Assembly (NCBI RefSeq): GCF_963678635.1
Contig: NW_026970862.1
Span: forward strand, 1 to 54,064
Source of the DNA: Symsagittifera roscoffensis
Lineage: Eukaryota; Xenacoelomorpha; Acoela; Convolutidae
DNA length: 54,064 nucleotides
Direction of reading: 5' to 3'
The first letter of the stretch is position 1; the number at the start of each line of letters is the position of its first letter. A model generated the notes under the pieces. That model was not told where the DNA came from and searched no databases. It saw only the letters and a list, made by a program, of their open reading frames with translations. Shown here in pieces: positions 52,205 through 54,064 of this stretch. The position numbers were made by a program, and so were the translations under genes.

Positions 52205-53470
52205 CTAAGAGAAAAATGAAGAAAACATAATGAATCATCTTGACTAACACAAAAAGGAAGTGAACTCATTATTGGAAGATTTTGATTGGCTTGAATTTTT
52301 CTTCTTAAACCATTTTCTTATGTTGGAAATTTTTTTTTTCAGATAGCAGCTGCTGTTCGTCGAGCTCTTTCCAATTTTTTTTCAGATTTAAAAACAATCT
52401 ATTTATTTTTTGCTTCCAGTAAGTCTTACGAAAAATACACAGTACCTCAAGGTTGTTGCTTGATTACTCACAACTTTTCTGATTGTTGGAGAAAGTTAAG
52501 TTTCATTTGATTTCATTAGGAACATCTCCTGTCCATTTTCTACAGAGAGCTGCGATCATGGACATAACTCCTGGACATAACTCATAAACTGTTTTCTGTT
52601 AGATTAAACAATTTTTTCAGATTCGATCATGCATTTTTTTCAGCTTATTTCTTGTCATGTTGATGAAGTCTTAGCAAACTGAAGCATTACTTCGTATTTT
52701 TGAAAAGTTTTTCAAACTCCATTACGAGGCCAAACTGTGCATGCTGTGAATTGTAAGCGGATTCCGGAACAAGGACGTTCCCTTTGTTCTTCTTTTGTTC
52801 TTTCATTCTCTTTGATTTTTCCAACAAAATTTCAACATGTTTAAAGCCTTGATTCTGGAATTCAGGAACATACAGACACAAAATTGTGCGCCTATCCAGT
52901 GCACAGTTTGGCCTCGTATTGTCAATCATTTCAGCGAAATTTTTTTTTGTAGTAATAGTTCATTTGTAAGCAAACGAGAAGCTAATCTGTTGCTAAATCT
53001 GTAGCGTTTTCAGCTATTTTTCTTTCAGTTGAATTTAGAAATTCTGATATTTTTTCTCGCAGTTTTCCCAGACATAGCTTACGTTTTTCTAAAGAGCCTG
53101 GTTCTTTCATTCTCGAGTTCTCGCCATTCTGAAAAAGCTGGGATAATTCAATCTCTAGACTGGGAGATTTTTTAAATGAGTTTTTTGAAAAATTTGTTCG
53201 ATTAGGATCGATTTTACATTTTGGGACAAGCTGTTTCTTCTTCTAAAGATTTCATTTTCTGTGAGATAGCTGGGAAAAAGTTGAAAATAACTGAACTATA
53301 CGTGCTAACCACTATATTTTCGATCAGTTTTAGAAGTTTTCATATTTCTGCCTGATACCTCTTTTAGAAAGGATATTCCCCCTTCGACTTAGTTCATTCC
53401 CAGTTTCTGTAGTGAAATGATCTATAAACGATTTTGTAAAAGCATAAATTTGTCAATTCCAACAATTAGT
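52205..53470. other. Spacer, mostly T-rich, no gene beyond the ORF noted
   Basis: Apart from the 80-codon ORF, no exon, RNA gene or recognised repeat is supported. Confidence 0.45.
52687..52929 (-). other. 80-codon ORF spanning a 19-bp inverted repeat
   Basis: The minus ATG at 52929 opens 80 codons (MIDNTRPNCALDRRT to EFEKLFKNTK). A perfect 19-bp inverted repeat (tacgaggccaaactgtgca at 52723-52741, its complement at 52900-52918) brackets most of it. The repeat makes chance or element origin as likely as a gene. Confidence 0.3.
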
Positions 53471-53474
53471 CAAG

Positions 53475-53761
53475 TCATTCTACGTGCCTATATGACAAGG
53501 CAATAGCGAGATAAACCAGCGTTATCAAATAGATCAAAATGTAGGCTATTGCCATTGCCTTGTCAACAATCTGAGCCAATCGCATCCAATCTGTGAGAAC
53601 GACAGGCGAGTTTGATTGGTCAATTGAGTCAGCCAATCGCGTGAGAGCAGCCTCAAGACTGTTGTTGCTACTACTGTCGGCTTTTTGAAGTTCCGCCTGT
53701 CCAAACTGCTCCTTGCTGACTGTCCGAATTGAATCATCAATAATGCTGTTTCGGAAACCAT
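53475..53761 (-). CDS. Last exon of a Cys-loop ligand-gated ion channel subunit
   Basis: After the acceptor ctaatatttttcag the exon enters with two bases and runs 94 codons to TGA at 53477-53475. It encodes the end of the cytoplasmic loop (GFRNSIIDDSIRTVSKEQF), then the amphipathic helix TDWMRLAQIVDKAM. The final membrane segment AYILIYLITLVYLAIAL and a short tail SYRHVE follow. This W-x-x-(L/V)-A-x-(I/V)-(I/V)-D-(K/R) helix plus TM4 layout is typical of nicotinic acetylcholine receptor-like subunits, which form pentameric channels in the plasma membrane. The upstream exons, with the ligand-binding domain and TM1-3, must lie beyond the right edge. The subunit type is not determinable. A longer open frame in a different register here is a shadow. 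Confidence 0.75.
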
Positions 53762-53994
53762 CTGAAAAATATTAGAAAACAAACAATAGGTAAAATCGGG
53801 CGAAATTGAATTGAAAATCATAATATTTTTTATCATTAGAACTCTGGTCATTGTCACTTTCATTTTTTGCACAATTTGGAGCAAGCTGTTCCCAAATTTA
53901 CATTGGAGAGTGGGGGGGGGGGCTCGTCATTGAAATGTTAAAGTTATTGGAAGAGAGGTTTCCACTTGACTAAAACCACATGTTAAACTAATAT

Positions 53995-54064
53995 ATAGTG
54001 GAGCGGTGGTGAAGTGGTTACGTCTCCGCCTCTCAATCGAAAGGTCGGATGTTCGAGGCCCACC
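53995..54064 (+). mobile_element. Truncated tRNA-like SINE head at the window edge
   Basis: It reads TGGTGAAGTGG (good box A) and TGTTCGAGGCC (near box B). The D-stem and anticodon stem do not pair, which favours a SINE head over a tRNA gene. It is cut by the right edge. Confidence 0.55.

Noticed and set aside
53546-53884. 112-codon minus ORF over the channel exon
   Set aside because: It is in the wrong register; the frame entering at the splice acceptor gives the Cys-loop helix and TM4 instead.
53995-54064. A tRNA gene at the right edge
   Set aside because: Box A and B are present but D and anticodon stems do not pair, and similar sequences occur as repeats in the window.

Overview
The window looks like animal nuclear DNA from an invertebrate with an AT-rich, repeat-swollen genome. 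Genes are split by GT-AG introns. The two recognisable receptor genes (a rhodopsin-type GPCR and the last exon of a Cys-loop ligand-gated channel) belong to animal families, and the mobile elements (CR1-like LINE, BEL/Pao, Tc1/mariner-type MITE, tRNA-derived SINEs) are typical of metazoans. The phylum cannot be fixed from the sequence alone.

Layout. From about 0.6 to 20.2 kb, on the minus strand, runs one gene of at least 11 exons. I joined it by matching splice sites and codon phase at every junction. It encodes at least about 840 residues of Ser/Asn/Gln/Pro-rich, probably disordered protein that I do not recognise, and it continues past the left edge. Its introns hold a dispersed intronic repeat (nine copies, all in one orientation), degenerate tRNA-like SINEs, a near-perfect 416-bp inverted repeat at 4.54-5.43 kb, and a decayed BEL/Pao gag-pol piece at 17.1-19.0 kb. 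From 20.4 to 25.0 kb, head-to-head with the first exon of that gene, lies a nearly complete CR1-like LINE. It has an SGNH-esterase ORF, a PHD-finger ORF1 and an endonuclease/reverse-transcriptase ORF2. ORF1 and ORF2 share a reading frame and are separated only by a TGA in the context TGA-CTA-G. ORF2 has no ATG for its first 109 codons, so stop-codon readthrough is the likely way it is made.

From 25.0 to 33 kb comes a nest of decayed elements: a Tc1/mariner-type foldback MITE, an inverted-repeat-bounded element carrying a reverse transcriptase with a nuclease-like tail, a GIY-YIG endonuclease remnant, and a second copy of the same reverse transcriptase on the opposite strand. A single-exon-like GPCR lies at 37.3-38.3 kb (minus). 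From 38.75 to 43.43 kb is an irregular 60-80 bp satellite, interrupted by a short TIR element whose relatives are at 36.45, 44.58 and 46.40 kb. A 1.67-kb segment is tandemly duplicated at 44.73-48.06 kb. From 48.1 to 50.3 kb there are four degenerate copies of one small glycine-rich exon. The right end holds a candidate terminal exon (52.0-52.2 kb), the last exon of the Cys-loop channel subunit (53.5-53.8 kb) and a truncated tRNA-like SINE.

The genes show no operon-like cooperation. The most interesting system is the LINE, with its three-ORF architecture and readthrough signal. Next comes the inverted-repeat-bounded reverse transcriptase element. All reading was done by eye from the sequence; no database search was possible.
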